DNA from: Microstegium vimineum
Taxonomy: Eukaryota; Streptophyta; Magnoliopsida; Poales; Poaceae
NCBI GenBank assembly: GCA_022036555.1
Contig: CM039122.1
Span: 53,208,693 to 53,272,692 of the forward strand
DNA: 64,000 nt
Direction: 5' to 3'
Notes under the pieces: generated by a model
Databases searched by the model: none
Told to the model about the DNA's origin: nothing
Seen by the model: the letters and a program-made list of their open reading frames with translations, nothing else
Shown: piece after piece, positions 11,515 through 24,154 of the stretch
How the letters are laid out: each line of letters opens with the position of its first letter
Numbering within the stretch: the first letter of the stretch is position 1
Program-made: the position numbers and the translations under genes

Positions 11515-11740
11515 ACAACACCCTAATAGATTGGTGGAAGAACATCCAACATTCGGTTCCTAAAGAACGCAAGGGAGCATTCAATGATCTAACCATTCAC
11601 AATATATATGTAATTTATGAAAGGAATGCACCAGCACCAACTCTAACAAAGATGCAAATTAAGAAACCTACGCCAACAAGACGTTGCAAATGGTCCTTCA
11701 AATCATTGGATCGATCAAAGAAAGTCTAGATCCACATAAA
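11515..11740 (+). pseudogene. LINE (non-LTR) reverse transcriptase C-terminal relic
   Basis: The plus strand reads DWWKNIQHSVPKERKGAFND, then LTIHNIYVIYERNAP. This resembles the 'WW..I....PK..RKAFN.L.I...W.IWKERN' block that ends the zinc-binding RT tail of plant L1-type LINEs. Only this fragment survives; upstream RT motifs and a poly(A) tail were not found. Family assignment rests on motif memory. Confidence 0.55.
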
Positions 11741-11806
11741 AGAGCTCACTGTCTACGGTCTTCTTAGTTGCAAATGGTTTTTACTTTGTGAGTTGCTTGT
11801 TTTATA

Positions 11807-12049
11807 CTCCTTCCGTCTCAAATTATAAGACGTTTCAAGAATCTTGGATAGTCACCAATAATTATAGAGAAAACTATAAAGATTTATGATATTAAATAGA
11901 CATGTTATGAAAATATAAGTGATAACGAATCTAATAATACTTAGTTGACATCATAAATGTTATTATATTGACATATAACTTTGATCAAAGTTGAGATATC
12001 TTGACTTTCCAAGATTCTTAAAATGTCTTATAATTTGGGACAGAGGGAG
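11807..12049. mobile_element. Stowaway-type MITE
   Basis: The ends CTCCTTCCGTCTCAAATTAT and ATAATTTGGGACAGAGGGAG are inverted complements with TA on both sides. AT-rich and non-coding. Confidence 0.88.
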
Positions 12050-14650
12050 TACATCCCACGGGATTACGCGGGGATGAGGTGGTCCTTATCCTTTGCCCGT
12101 TTTAGATATAGAACTATTCTCCTCTTAATTGGAAGACAAAGCTCTTATCATGTTCAAACAAAAAAAGCACTCCGTATTTCATTGTGGATTTAATTTAACA
12201 AAAAAAACTAACTAGATGTTGTGGACATTGGTGCAATATTTCTAAAAGTTTGATCAAAATTAGAGAAATTTGATTTGAGACAAATGTAAACGGAACAAAT
12301 TGAAATTGAAGGTGCGTGTCACATCTCGGGATTGAAGAATTGAAGAATGAAGAGATTATGCTAATGTTTTCTATGATAATATCAACATGGGCAGAGTCAT
12401 CAGGCCCCCATCAAATAATTTCCTCGTTTAATCATTCCTCACATTCAAAGTGTGTGTAAATACGTGTCACGTCGTGTGGGTTCCCAGCTAACATTCTCCA
12501 CACAAAGAGAAGACGAAACAGGTAACGTATGTATCATTGCTGAAAAGGAAGCAGAGTGAATCAATTTCATTCGAAAACAACCCAGAATTATCATTGTGGT
12601 TATTAGTCAGCCCATGTTATCAGGCACACAAACGGGTCTGGAATATATGTCTCTGGATCGTCCTCAAATTCCTGAGACGAAATCACGGAGCACAACAGAA
12701 AGTATGTGTTTGGACTCGTGAAGTTCTGTAGTCTGTACGAAAAGCTCGACATATATAGGAGTTTAAAATACACAAGAACACAAAAGAATGGTCGTAGTGT
12801 AGACCTACGTACCCTGTCCTGTCCTGCCATGTTATTTGGTCTGGTAACTTGACCGTGAATTCTGATCGCAGCTGGAGGTCATCTGCTAGTGAAAACTTTT
12901 GGTTGTCGTGGAGGTAATTATGAAAGCGAAAACAACGCTTGCCATGCTCTTCACGTTCCTGGGACGATGATATATACAGTACCTTCGAGTCCAGATGTTG
13001 ATTCACAAATCACAGTCGTCACGTTGTTTCATGCCTTGCCACTTATCCGGTTATCTTATCAGTCCGATTTATCAACCATAATATAATATTTTTATCTCAC
13101 AATAAAACAGCTAAAAACAACATCAGCCATTTATGAGCCGAAAAAGAGCCTAATCGGTAAAACACTCACCTCAGCTGTCTACGTGCCAACACCGTGTATT
13201 CTATTCTGCTTCTAGAGCCAAAGATCGACGGGCAGCCGCGAGCGGACGCGGCGAGATGCTGCCGACGCCGCGCGCGCGCGCCGGCTCGGATCGGGCGGGG
13301 CATGTGGAGTCGTCCTTTGGCCGCACCATACGTGACGTGGCTGCTGGCTCCCTGCTAGGGAGTGCTAGCTGCAGGTCCGAGGCGGCGGCCGGCGGTCGGC
13401 CTCAGCTCCTCGCAGATGTCACAACGTATATACGACGGCGATCGGAAGGATGGCCCCATCGGGTGCCTGTTCGACGTGGCCGTTTATCCGGCACAACTGG
13501 TGCATGATTCGATGGACGAGCTAGCGAGCAGCATGATTAGTCAAGGCGGGTGTCACGCGCTTAATTAGCTAGAATCAATGATGCAACCTCTCCGCGTCGC
13601 TCATGATTAATCGGTGCTCTCCATGGTCAAAGCACCGCGCGTGTGCCGCCTTCCAGTACCTTCGTTCGTCGCGACGACAGTAGTCAGAACTCACAGGTCA
13701 CAGGCTCACAGTTAAACTGTACCACGGAGCATTGCCTGCTGGCCATGGAAGCAAGGGAACAGAGCCGTACAGTTAGAGCCCAGCGGATTCGACGTCAGTG
13801 ACCAGCCTCTAGGCTCGTAGTAACGTGTAGAAGAGATCGGTGACCAGGATGGCAGCGCGCCGGCCGGCCGTGCGCACACGCTAGGCACAGCGACTGCCGA
13901 TCGAGAGTGCCGACAGACCATGGCCGGCCACGGCCAGCACCAGCTTCCGTCCACGCCAACGCCCGTATGCGGGGATAGCGCAGGCATGCATATGTGCCAG
14001 CACCACCGGCCGGTTCACCCCGATCTTCGGCGGCGCGCCCCGCCCAGGTCCGTCCAGCTCTCTTGTGTTTCGTCCTCGATCGCGCCGTCGCGCGCGTGCA
14101 GCAGGTGCCGCGCACGCAGGCCGTCCCTATACTTTGCCCGGCGGCGGCTGTGTCTCGTTTCTAAAGCCAACCGCCAACCACCCACGCCCAGCGCCGGTTC
14201 GCGCACGCACCTACACTTCGCTGTTTCAGCTGCTGCGACTGCCAGAGCAGGGCACATCGCGCGGCGCTGCCTCTGCTGCTGGTGACCACGATACGCGAGT
14301 GGGTCTCTGAGGCCCTGGGCGTGCACGTACGGGACAAAACGCGGCGGCGGAGTCGTACATGCATGCACCCGCACGATGGCGCCGGCGGTGCCGCGCGATG
14401 CCCTTGCCACCGCGGCACGGGCACTCAAGATCGGGTTGCTCATTCAGTGGAGATCTGCACTGCACCCACTCGTTCTTCTTAACGCGCGTTGGAGTGTGAA
14501 CATGCATGACATCGATCTCGCTGACCCTTCGCTTGGATCTGGACCCCTGCCCGGACAGCCGGTCACGTCGGATTTAATTGCAGAGTACGGCGATCGATGC
14601 AACGATCAATCCGTCTAGCAATCGTGGAGGTTGGCTCATGCAATAATCCG
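12050..14650. other. No recognisable gene (12.05-14.65 kb)
   Basis: The first 1.1 kb is AT-rich. From about 13200 to 14620 the DNA is strongly GC-rich and gives open frames on all strands, but none shows a recognised domain or a convincing exon. I see no RNA gene. It could be an unrecognised element, a decayed gene or a CpG-rich promoter region. Confidence 0.5.
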
Positions 14651-14654
14651 TCTA

Positions 14655-14827
14655 GCTTTGTTTAGATTCTCTTCAAAATTTCATTTTTTTTCGTCACATC
14701 GAATCTTTGGACGTATGTATGAAACATTAAATATAAGTAAAAAATATAACTAATTATACAATTTGTGAGAGAAATCTTTGAAACTTAGTTGCTTCATAAT
14801 TGAATAATAATTACAAAATACAAACAA
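14655..14827. mobile_element. Grass MITE-like repeat (degenerate)
   Basis: The sequence 'tttagattctcttcaaaatttc' with 'gtcacatcgaatcttt', 'aaatataagtaaaaaatataac' and 'taattatacaatttgtgag' follows a widespread grass MITE layout that I recognise. It is decayed, and its termini and target duplication could not be fixed. Confidence 0.5.
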
Positions 14828-14835
14828 AACGCTAG

Positions 14836-16587
14836 AGTGTAGTGAGCTTCTTCTAAATTATTGAAAAGCTCGCTTTTTTTCCCCTCCCCTCCCGAGCGCT
14901 CCCAACGGGGCGACTCGGGGCCCCCAGCCGGCAGCGCCACTGCGCTCCCCGCCTCCCTCCCCTCCTGCCGCCGCCGTTGCCCTCCGGCATGCGGCGGCGG
15001 CGGCCCGCACAACCGGGATCCGTCGCGTCAGCTCCTCCCCGCCTCTCCCACCTCCCTCGCTGCTCTCCTCCCCATCCCCTCCACCTTGCTCCACCGGCGA
15101 GCTCGCCGGCTGGCGGCGCAGATCGGGGCTCCCCTGGACCGGATCCGGTATCTCCTCCCCGGACCCGAGCTGTTGTGCCCCGGTTTGTCTGCGGCGGGTC
15201 AGCGGCGGTCGACGGTCCTTCCGGGGCGGTCTACGGCGACCCGCGCTGTTGCCGGCCTTGGGGGCGCCCCTGCCCCGCGGCCGGGCCGGATCCGCGTGCG
15301 GGGGCGGCCTGGACTTGTCTGTTCCCGGTGCTGCCTTCTCCGGGTGCCATGGTGTCCTACCCATCACCGGCAGCGCTCTCTTCTTGGCGTCTGGCGGCGG
15401 GGTCAGCCGGATCCTGGGTCCCTATGGCCGGATCCGGTGCCCTCGACGAGGGTGCGTGGCTGCTGTGCCCCGGTTTGGCTGCGACGGGACGACAGTGGCC
15501 GACGGTCCTTCGGGGCGCGTGCGGGGGCGGCCTGGACGACTGCCTTCTGGGAGTGCGGCCTGGTCGGCTGCCTTCTGGGCGTGCTGCCTTCTGGTCCCTT
15601 TGCGGCAGCCTGCTCTGGCTGTCGCCGGCCATCGCCGTCGCCGGACCACACCCTGGGGGCTTGTCCTGGGGGACCCAGCGGCGGTGCTTTTGGGTTCATG
15701 TAGCGGTTGTTGTTGTGTAGGTTCTGAGCGAAAGCTCAGCCTGGCTTTGCCGGGCAAACGTCGGTGACGCCTTGGGCGCCACACACCTTCTTGGAGGCGT
15801 CGTGTCTGAACCTCGTGCTTCGACTCCAACTTTGCTGGATTCTGAGCGAAAACCCTGTGCCTCTTTGGCCAGCGACGGTGGCGTCTAGGGTGTTCCCTTG
15901 GGCGTCACCTCCTTTTTGAAGGCGTCGCTGATGAATCTCCAGCGGCATGTCGCTTGTCCCCCGTGTGGTTGTCGTCTCCTGCTGTCCCTGCAGCTGGCTT
16001 TCGATGGAGTTCCTCATTGTGCCTGTGTGTGCCTTCACTCTATTCGCTTTGGTCTGTCCTGCAGCTCTTGACCTTGCCGTCGTTTCTGACGGATGCTTTG
16101 CCATCGTCGTCTTGGCCATCCTTATGCTTGGCCGTCATGGTTCGTTGGCGGATGCTTTACCTCTTGGTTCGTTGACGGATGCTTTGTCGTCGTCGTCTTG
16201 GCCACCCCTTTGCTTGGCCGTCGTGGTTAGTTGGAGGATGCTTTGCCGCTAGGTTCGTTGGCGGATGCTTTGCCACTGAGTTCGTTGGCGGATGCTTTGC
16301 CGCTCGGCTCGTCTTATTGGGTGGATGCTTTGCCACCATGGCTTGGTCTCTTATGTAGGCAACCTTAGCGCTTTTTTACGTATACAGGCGCAGTTAGGTA
16401 GGTATTAGGTGTCGAGGGCAGTCGTTCTCTTCTTCTTTGTTTTTTCTTCTTTGTTGTTCTTGTATCCTTTCCGCGGTGCTTGGATGATGGCTGCTCGCCA
16501 CCATCAACTATCGCTTATGTTGTAGGTCTATTGACCATTTCTGTCCTCTTAATGAAATACAGGCATATATGCCTGCTTGTGAAAAAA
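14836..16587 (+). mobile_element. L1-like non-LTR insertion, 1.75 kb, lacking RT
   Basis: The element begins with a GC-rich leader and ends 'aatgaaatacaggcatatatgcctgcttgtg' plus an A-tract, the style of grass LINE 3' ends. AACGCTAG occurs on both sides (14828-14835 and 16588-16595), consistent with a target-site duplication. Internal segments such as 'gagcgaaaaccct' and 'ggcgtcacctcctttttgaaggcgtcg' resemble the 3' region of the LINE at the right edge of the window. Long open frames exist but are compositional; no endonuclease or reverse transcriptase was found. It is therefore an internally deleted or non-autonomous copy. Confidence 0.65.
16085..16335. repeat. Tandem repeat with GGATGCTTTGCC core in the LINE 3' part
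   Basis: The core GGATGCTTTGCC recurs about six times, separated by GTTCGTTGGC or TCGTCGTCTTGGCC segments. Near the right end the spacing is about 30 bases. Such arrays occur in the 3' regions of some plant LINEs. Confidence 0.8.
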
Positions 16588-16814
16588 AACGCTAGTGTCA
16601 ACCGTAGTTGAGAGAGAGTCATATGTAGCCTAGTGGTTACTAGCATCTCGGTCCCCAGGCTTGACTCCTGTAACAGTGAACATTCCAAAATTTAAACGAT
16701 ATTGTGTTGTTAGTGATAAACGATGTCACTATCGACAATAATACATCTTTGCTAACTTCGACGATCTCATGAAACTAATTATGGGCGCCCCACTACCATT
16801 TGCGATCTCATGAC

Positions 16815-17715
16815 TGATTCTGTTGAAAAATAAGGATTGATTCTCATTATTCTCCCTGAAATGTCCACATTTACCTGTAGTTCTAGGGTGTATTTAGTTG
16901 ATGACCACACATTACTACATACATGTCTAACAATTTGTGAGGTAAGCCATACAGGGCGAAGCTACACTATAGTTAGGGGGTGCACACATGCACCCCCAAA
17001 AAATGGAAAATCAGTGAATTTTGTTAAAATTTCACCATATATGCACCTCTCACGAGACATTTCTATGCACCTACAAGGCAAGTGCACCCCTTTAGTGTGC
17101 TCTAGCTTCGCCACTGAAGCCATAGTTAGGTCAGTGACAAACAGGCAAAAGGTGTGGTAGGACATAGTTATGGTAGCACCGTGAGAAAACTATGGTTTAC
17201 TTAAACTACGCGGTGGCAGGATTTGTCCCGGAACCAAACATGTCTCTAGTAATTTTGCGATGGATCTGAAATAGTTCTCACTGTCAATCACCCCTTAGGG
17301 CATATTTGCTAGGATCTAGATTCTTTTGAAAATGTTTGAGATTCAATGTCTTCCTATAATTGTCTGTACATTAAACTAGAATCACTTTCTTATATATCCT
17401 TTCTAGCTGGCACGATTTACTTTCTTAAAATGGATGCGGAAAAAGCCTTCTACATGAAAAATTCATAAAAACGGATAGTGTTTTTAAAATGTTCTTCTTG
17501 GGTGAAGGACAACTCAATGGCAACCCATTTTAAACCATAAGAAAATTTGTATTTTTTGAGCACTATCTGTCTCAATTTATTCATTGTTTCATAAGAAAAC
17601 TAGCACTAAAAACAGTCCCTATGGCTTTTGCAAGGAACACCGCATGTTGGCCTCGCCCATAACAAACACTGTCACCCAATAAAGCACACTAGGCCCATTA
17701 AAGCAGTAGTAGCTC
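16815..17715. repeat. Dispersed repeat, copy 2 (partner at 5150-5660 and 6890-6975)
   Basis: This shares ordered blocks with copy 1, including 'gatttactttcttaaaatggatg' and the terminal 'ttggcc...cccataac' block. A hAT MITE at 16952-17116 interrupts this copy and is absent from copy 1. Confidence 0.65.
16952..17116. mobile_element. hAT-type MITE (165 bp) with 8-bp target duplication
   Basis: The left end CAGGGCGAAGCTA and right end TAGCTTCGCCACTG are inverted repeats (consensus CAGTGGCGAAGCTA). AAGCCATA is duplicated exactly on both sides (16944-16951 and 17117-17124). An 8-bp duplication and CAG...CTG ends are the hallmark of hAT elements. Confidence 0.88.
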
Positions 17716-17835
17716 ACTTATCTTCGAAGCCCACCTTGAAAAATCCACTGATCTTCCAAACCCGCCACGACCCTTGGGGGACTAGCGGATAAGCCCCCGC
17801 GCCGGCGCCTGCACACTGACCACGTCAGTTTCGCC

Positions 17836-20800
17836 ATGGCCACCTCCACCACCGCGCTCCACCCGCAGTTCCGGCCGCAGCTGCGCGCTCCCCGCCATCT
17901 CCGCCCGCTTCCACACTCGTATTCCTCGTTCTCCCGCACTCGCGGCCGCGCTCCCGTACGGGCCTCAGCGGCGTCCGCATCCGCGCCTGCCCAGCGGGAG
18001 GCCGCCGCGGGCGTCCCGTGGGGCTGCGAGATCGAGTCCCTGGAGAGTGCGGCGTCGCTGGAGCGGTGGCTCATCGACTCGGGCCTACCGGAGCAACGCT
18101 TGGCCATCCAGCGCGTGGACATCGGCGAGCGCGGCCTCGTCGCCCTCAAGAACATACGCAAGGGGGAGAAGCTGCTCTTCGTGCCTCCTTCCCTCGTCAT
18201 CACCGCCGATTCGGTAATACCAAGTCCTAGCCTCTCACTAACCGCAGAGATGGCGTTTATCTTCTGTTAAGAAATGATGCTACAATTGGTACTCTACTGT
18301 GATTGTATACATTATAGGAGTGGGGTCGCCCTGAGGTGGGAGATGTGATGAAGAGGAACTCCGTGCCGGACTGGCCGCTTATAGCTACTTACCTCATAAG
18401 TGAAGCCAGTTTAGAGGGCTCGTCGAAGTGGAGCAACTACATAGCAGCATTGCCAAGGCAGCCTTACTCGCTTTTGTACTGGTATGACCGGTTGTAGTAG
18501 GCGCATTGCTGTATTGAGAAGGGAGAGAGAGAGGCTCATGAGATAGCATTCTCAATCTTGTACAGCCTTCATATGTTATTGCAGGACTCGTGCAGAGGTA
18601 GATGCGTACTTAGTGGCCTCACCAATCAGGAAACGTGCAATTCAGAGGATAACTGATGTGATTGGGACGTAAGATTGTCTACCAATACTTCTACTGTTGT
18701 CTGTTTAGCAAATTACCCCCCCTAACACTGTTGAAACTCACATTGGGATTGTGCTTTATTGGTTTTGGTAGGTACAACGACCTTCGAGACCGTATATTTT
18801 CCAGGCATTCAGATTTGTTCCCTGAAGAGGTGTGTTTTGCCAACATTGCTATTGCTATACTCTTTGTGTACACATATGAGTGCAACAATACAACAATGCT
18901 TATCCAGCTTCAACCTTTGCACAGAGCATAGATTCAAACAATTTCAAATCTTGAGGTTATATTATATCTAAAGAACGATGAAGAATATACTAGTTTTTTA
19001 ATTTGAGTATCAATATAATGTTGTGTTGTGACTTGTGAGTAGTGGGTCACATGTTTGTAACTACATTTTTTAATTTGATTATACAATGGATGTGGATTAT
19101 GATATTTTATTACTATTTCATTTATAGTTTAACCTGATCAGTATTCCTCAAATTTATTTTAGGTGTACAACATAGAGTCATTTCTATGGTCCTTTGGGAT
19201 TCTGTTCTCACGCCTGGTAAGACTGTATCTAGTAAATATGATGTAAAGCTTGTTTTAGATCTCTAATACCCCTTTTCATGATTAGTATGGATTCTTTTGC
19301 TTAGTAGTTATTATTGCTGCCATTTTATGCTAACCAAGGATGTGCATTGGTCTATTTTACAGGTTCGCTTGCCATCAATGGATGAAAGGGTTGCGCTAGT
19401 TCCTTGGGCAGATATGCTTAACCACAGCCCTGAGGTACCACCTTTTTTTTTTTTTTTTGAAGAAAGAGCCATCCTCCTAACATTACAATGCTGCTGAAAT
19501 TTAATGATTAATTGTTTCTAGGTGGAAACATTCTTGGATTTTGATAAGTCGTCGCAAGGAATAGTTTTCACCACTGACCGGTCGTATCAACCAGGTGAGC
19601 AGGTAACCCTTTCATTTATTCTTTTAGCTCTATTCTCAATTATCGATCAATAGAATGAATTAACAATACTAGTGTGGCAGTGCCATTTTCGAAAGTCCAG
19701 TTGGCATGTTTATTTACTCATGGCTTTGCTGAAATCTGATTATTGTTTCATTAGTGTGCCGGGCTTACTGTTCCCTAGCAATAGGCATTTTAATTATTTT
19801 TAAACAAGCAATATGCATTTTAATGGCCTGTTTGAATTGGAGGAGCTTCGAAGGAAAATCATAGGAATAAGAAATGGAGGAAAACTAGTTCATCTGTGCA
19901 TTTGGAACGGAGGATACAACCATCCATTTCTCATTTCTTATTGAATACTGTAGTAAGGTGCAGTTGGCATGCCCGACCTCGGCTATCGCCATTGTAATGT
20001 TCCGATGTGGCGATGCGCCACCCTTTTTATGCAGTCACGCGGCCATTAAATGCCCGTGCCTCCCCATCATGGTCCACCTCTGCCACTTGCAGCAAGCTGC
20101 ACTGTTTCTTCACAAGGATGATCAGATCAGAACAATGGAGAGAGAAGTAGCAGGGAGCGATAGATCCAGAGGAAGGAGATGAGAGGGACTGGATAAGAAT
20201 GTGTGAGAGAGGATGCTTGAGTTATTACCCACTGGGACTGATTTTGGGACTCACAGATTATGTGGTCAACATGTCAGTTTCTAAGTAAGAGATACAAACA
20301 CAGGTAACTAGATGGGCTTTTCACATGAATAAAAAACTCGACGACAGGGGGGAGACGCGCCCTGGGCATTGCAATAAGAAGCTGTATCAGGATTAGAATG
20401 TGGACCGGAAAGGGGAGACCCCCGGGCACACTGCTCTAAGTGGTATAAACTCGCGAGAAGCTAGTTTTTTCACAGACCCACCTTAATTTAAGTTTCATGT
20501 TTAAGAACTATTGTGTTCCAAACACTATTCCTGAATTATTCCTGAGTTTTTCCATTCCTCTGTTTCACAACAACACTCATATTCCTTTTATGCATTTTTT
20601 TTACTATTGCTCTGTTTTCAATTCCTTTGTTCCAGACAGGCCCTAATGGTTGAGTCATCTTTAGTCTCAATTCTCAAACCTTGATAATTAGTTCCAGGCT
20701 GTATCAACTAAGCCTCATGACTAAATATGTTTTTAGTACATATATCACATAGTTGGCTTCAGCAGGGCTACATGAACAAAATTGGATTTGTTAGCCATCC

Positions 20801-22482
20801 TTCTTTATTCGGTACTGCAGTTGCATGAAATTTGTTTGGTTTTTTACCTGTTTTTTTTTTGTCTGTCCTAAGTCTGGGGGTAGCCGGCATTGTTTCGTCT
20901 GTTAAACTGCATGCTTTGATTTATCGTCTTCAGGTATTTATATCTTACGGGAAGAAATCCAGTGGTGAGCTATTGCTTTCATATGGTTTTGTTCCAAAAG
21001 AGGGAACAAACCCAAATGATTCGGTTGAATTGCTGGTGTCTCTTGATAAATCTGATAAGTGCTATAAAGAGAAATTACAAGCACTGAAGCGAAACGGTTT
21101 GTCAGAGTAAGTGCTCATTATACTCATTATGTGAAATTTTACCCTCTCCATGTGGAACTTCACATGATAATATCATATCTGTCAATATAAAACATGTTTT
21201 TTGAACTATTTTCCCCCTTTTCTATATTATAATCATGCTAAATGATCATTTATTGGATTAGAGCAGTTCTCAAACATCACTGATTTCTTATTGTTACTTC
21301 GACATAATATTCAGACTAGAATACAAAATATTAGTACTCAGAATAGATTGCAAAAAACATGGTTGCATATTGGATGTAAAATGCATTTTATTGAGACTGA
21401 AATCAGTCTTTTACCAGAATAAATAATTTGAGAGTTAAGTAGAAGTTGCCATAGATTTGTACTTGATTCTTGATTCTTGATTTACCATTCGTGCCATCTA
21501 GTTTTCTTTGGGGAAACTGAACCTACCACCAGCTCAGCATCATGTACATCACTCTCTGTTTATTTGAATTCCATCTGTTGATTTTACAATGTATATTTCT
21601 GATATTACCAGATTTGTATGGTTGTATGTATTGACAAAAGTGGATCTGATCACCATTTACAGATCCGGAAGTTTCCCTTTGAGGGTCACAGGGTGGCCAG
21701 TTGAGCTGATGGCTTATGCCTTCCTTGTGGTCAGTCCACCTGACATGAGTCAACTCTTTGAGGAGGTTTGTGGCTGTTAGTTTGAACCTGCCATGGTTTC
21801 AAATATTCAACAGTGCTAGAGTTAGGAGGATATTCAAGATAGTTTGAGCTTGTGTCACTTATTGGTAATGACATCTGCCAAATTATTCTTGCAGATGGCT
21901 GCTGCTGCATCTAATAAAAGTTCATCCAAACCTGGATTGAGTTATCCTGACCTGGAAGAACAGGCCCTTCAGTTTATCTTGGACTGCTGTGAATCTAATA
22001 TAGAAAAATATACAAAGTACTTAGAGGTGATGTCCTTTCCATGGCATCTCTTGCACAGTACAACCTTTGCATAAGATTTTAACAATCTGTTATTATTATT
22101 TTTGATCCTGTCATCCTTTGATGAATGCTTTTGTACACAAATCACTGATCAGTTTTTAGTGTGAACCGATAACGTTTCAGAGTGGCGATGGCTCTCCACA
22201 AGTTTCAATGAATGCAAAGCAAGGCGACAGAACATTACTGCTAAAACAGCTAGCAAGAGATCTGTGCATCAGTGAACGGAGAATCCTGTATCGTACACAA
22301 TATGTAAGTCAGTAAATCTTGCATCGTTATTGATTTTGTATGGCATCATGTTTCAGTTCCTAACCTTTTACATTTCCTCCAACTTTATCACCCAGATATT
22401 GCGTAGAAGATTGAGGGACATGAGAGGTGGCGAACTTAAAGCTTTGTCATTGTTCAATGGGCTAAGAAAGCTCTTTAAATAA
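17836..22482 (+). CDS. SET-domain protein, Rubisco methyltransferase family (At5g14260-like), plastid
   Basis: Probable lysine methyltransferase of the plastid Rubisco-LSMT-like SET family; its substrate is not established. Twelve exons with GT/AG borders: 17836-18213, 18318-18481, 18585-18668, 18772-18829, 19163-19216, 19363-19434, 19522-19602, 20934-21106, 21663-21765, 21895-22026, 22181-22303 and 22396-22482. They total 1509 nt, giving 502 residues. The first ~50 residues are Ser/Arg/Ala-rich and acid-poor, like a chloroplast transit peptide. The SET core shows RVDIGERGLVALKNIRKGEK, then WADMLNHSPE (the NH motif that contacts S-adenosylmethionine) and FISYGKKSSGELLLSYGF. The Rubisco-LSMT substrate-binding domain follows, ending RRRLRDMRGGELKALSLFNG. 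No lesions. Intron 7 carries a transposon-like insertion. Confidence 0.93.
19823..20645. mobile_element. Insertion with inverted GGCCTGT ends in SET-gene intron 7
   Basis: The block begins GGCCTGTTTGAATTGG and ends TTCCAGACAGGCCC, an inverted pair, and lies wholly in the intron between 19602 and 20934. No transposase fragment was seen, so it is non-autonomous. No clean target duplication could be assigned. Confidence 0.5.
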
Positions 22483-23799
22483 ATGGGTCGTCTATCTTAT
22501 CTTGGCAGATCTTATTGGATAGATTGATTTCTCCAGTAATATGGTAATTTACTCTCTTATTAGCTACGGAGTATTAATCACTTATAATTGCTGAATACTT
22601 GGATTTTTACCGGTTATTGCGCTTCAATTCCAGGTGCTTTGACCTTGCCGCCGAAGCCTTGGTTGCCTGTATGCCAAATCAGACTGCAGTCAGGCTCTCG
22701 GTCACAAATTTCATCCTCGGAGAACATCTGGATGCTAGAAACAAGTAATCCTTCAATGAAGTATAGCTGTCCGTTGGTATTGAACAGCCCAGGGCTTATA
22801 TGTAAGAGTAATTCTGTGTAATGTAGATTCAATTCAACCATGGAGTTCCTTTTAGTGCGAGCCTGGCCTTCTGTTAGATAAGGGGCTGTTTAATCTCCAA
22901 GAGCTTTTCTTAAACTCGGTCTCTAAATTATTATTTGGAGAGCAATTTGCATAAAATTATCTTCTATATCTTTCACACTCCAACAAATTTTCTTTATCCC
23001 ATGCACACTCTAGAGAGTTAATCTTGCTCTCCATTTTTGACTAGTGAGAAATCTGGAGAGGATGGGTGTATTTGAATATCTAAAAGAATTTGTTGGAGGA
23101 TATTTTTCACCAAAACCTCTGCCTATCAATAAGGATATGAAGGATATAGAGAATCTTTTGGAGTTGCCTCTTGTAATTGTAAATCATATTTTCGTTCCTC
23201 TTATAATTGTAAATCCAGGGTGATCTGCAACTGTTAAGAAAGTCGTGACTGAGTCGTAACCACATGTTCACATCTGTAAATTTTCACATACAGTATACTC
23301 AACCGCTATCGAAAGTCATCATCATTTTTTTTTCACTCTGATTATTCTGCATCAGCAAAGCAGAATCCAAATTGAAGATGCAACTCAAGACGCCGTCAGT
23401 TCACTACTAATATGCATCAGTGATTGATAGCAAACGATAGGTTCGAATGAAATATAGAAAGCCTCCATGCTTGTCATGTACGCACTATGCAGATAAACAG
23501 TTGAGCATTGCTTCAATCCCAAACAGCGTCCAAATGCAATCCGAGAGCTTTCAAACGCTCCAAATGAGCATTACACAAACCACATTGCTACAAAACCCTG
23601 TACAACCGCAGCAGCCTATGGCGCATAAACCAAACTCTCCAGTATCAGGAAACACAACTCCAGATATATGTTTTATCAGGTACGGCCGCCACGAGACCGT
23701 ATTGGGCCAGTAGCCAGCAAGGCAACCCTATGTGTACACAGGATCTCAGAATAGATGATTTGGCTGGTTCTCCCTTCATGATGCTTGCAACTTAGTTCA
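22483..23799. other. 3' flanks of two convergent genes, with MITE-like DNA
   Basis: This holds the 3' UTR side of the SET gene (from 22483) and the 3' side of the minus-strand KH pseudogene (to 23799). Around 22880-23170 there is sequence starting GGGGCTGTTTAATCTCCAAGAG that resembles MITE ends. No gene was recognised. Confidence 0.5.
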
Positions 23800-24154
23800 T
23801 TAGCTCCTTGTCTTAGCTCACTTCATTCCAAGGCTGTTGTGGAAAGGGGACGCTGAACCAGATCTATGCATCCCTCTTCCTCACGAAGGGTGCCATTAAC
23901 CATTGCAAGCTCCCGTAGCTGCTGCTTCCTGAAGAAGTCCTGGGATTCATCCGGCAAATTAGAAAGCAAGAACTATTCAGGTATCGGTTCTTCAATATGG
24001 ACTAAAAGCAAGCAAGCTAAGAGTTTTAAAAGGATAAAGGTGTTGATGGCATACCAGAGGCTTTAGCAGATCTTCAAGGATCTTGCGGGCTTGCATCAGG
24101 CGAGCATCAATGATTTCAACAGGTCGCTCTGCCTCAACCAATATATGAAGGGGT

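Noticed and set aside
12683..13006. 107-codon minus-strand frame
   Set aside because: No recognised domain, no splice context, AT-rich surroundings; insufficient support.
14861..15720. Long Pro/Gly/Arg-rich open frames on both strands
   Set aside because: Low complexity, all frames open because of GC content, no domain, and inside the L1-like insertion.
16612..16680. tRNA-like stretch (tagcctagtggtta ... cttgactcctgt)
   Set aside because: It resembles A and B box words of a tRNA-derived SINE, but no cloverleaf, clear boundaries or tail could be drawn. Not called as a tRNA or SINE.
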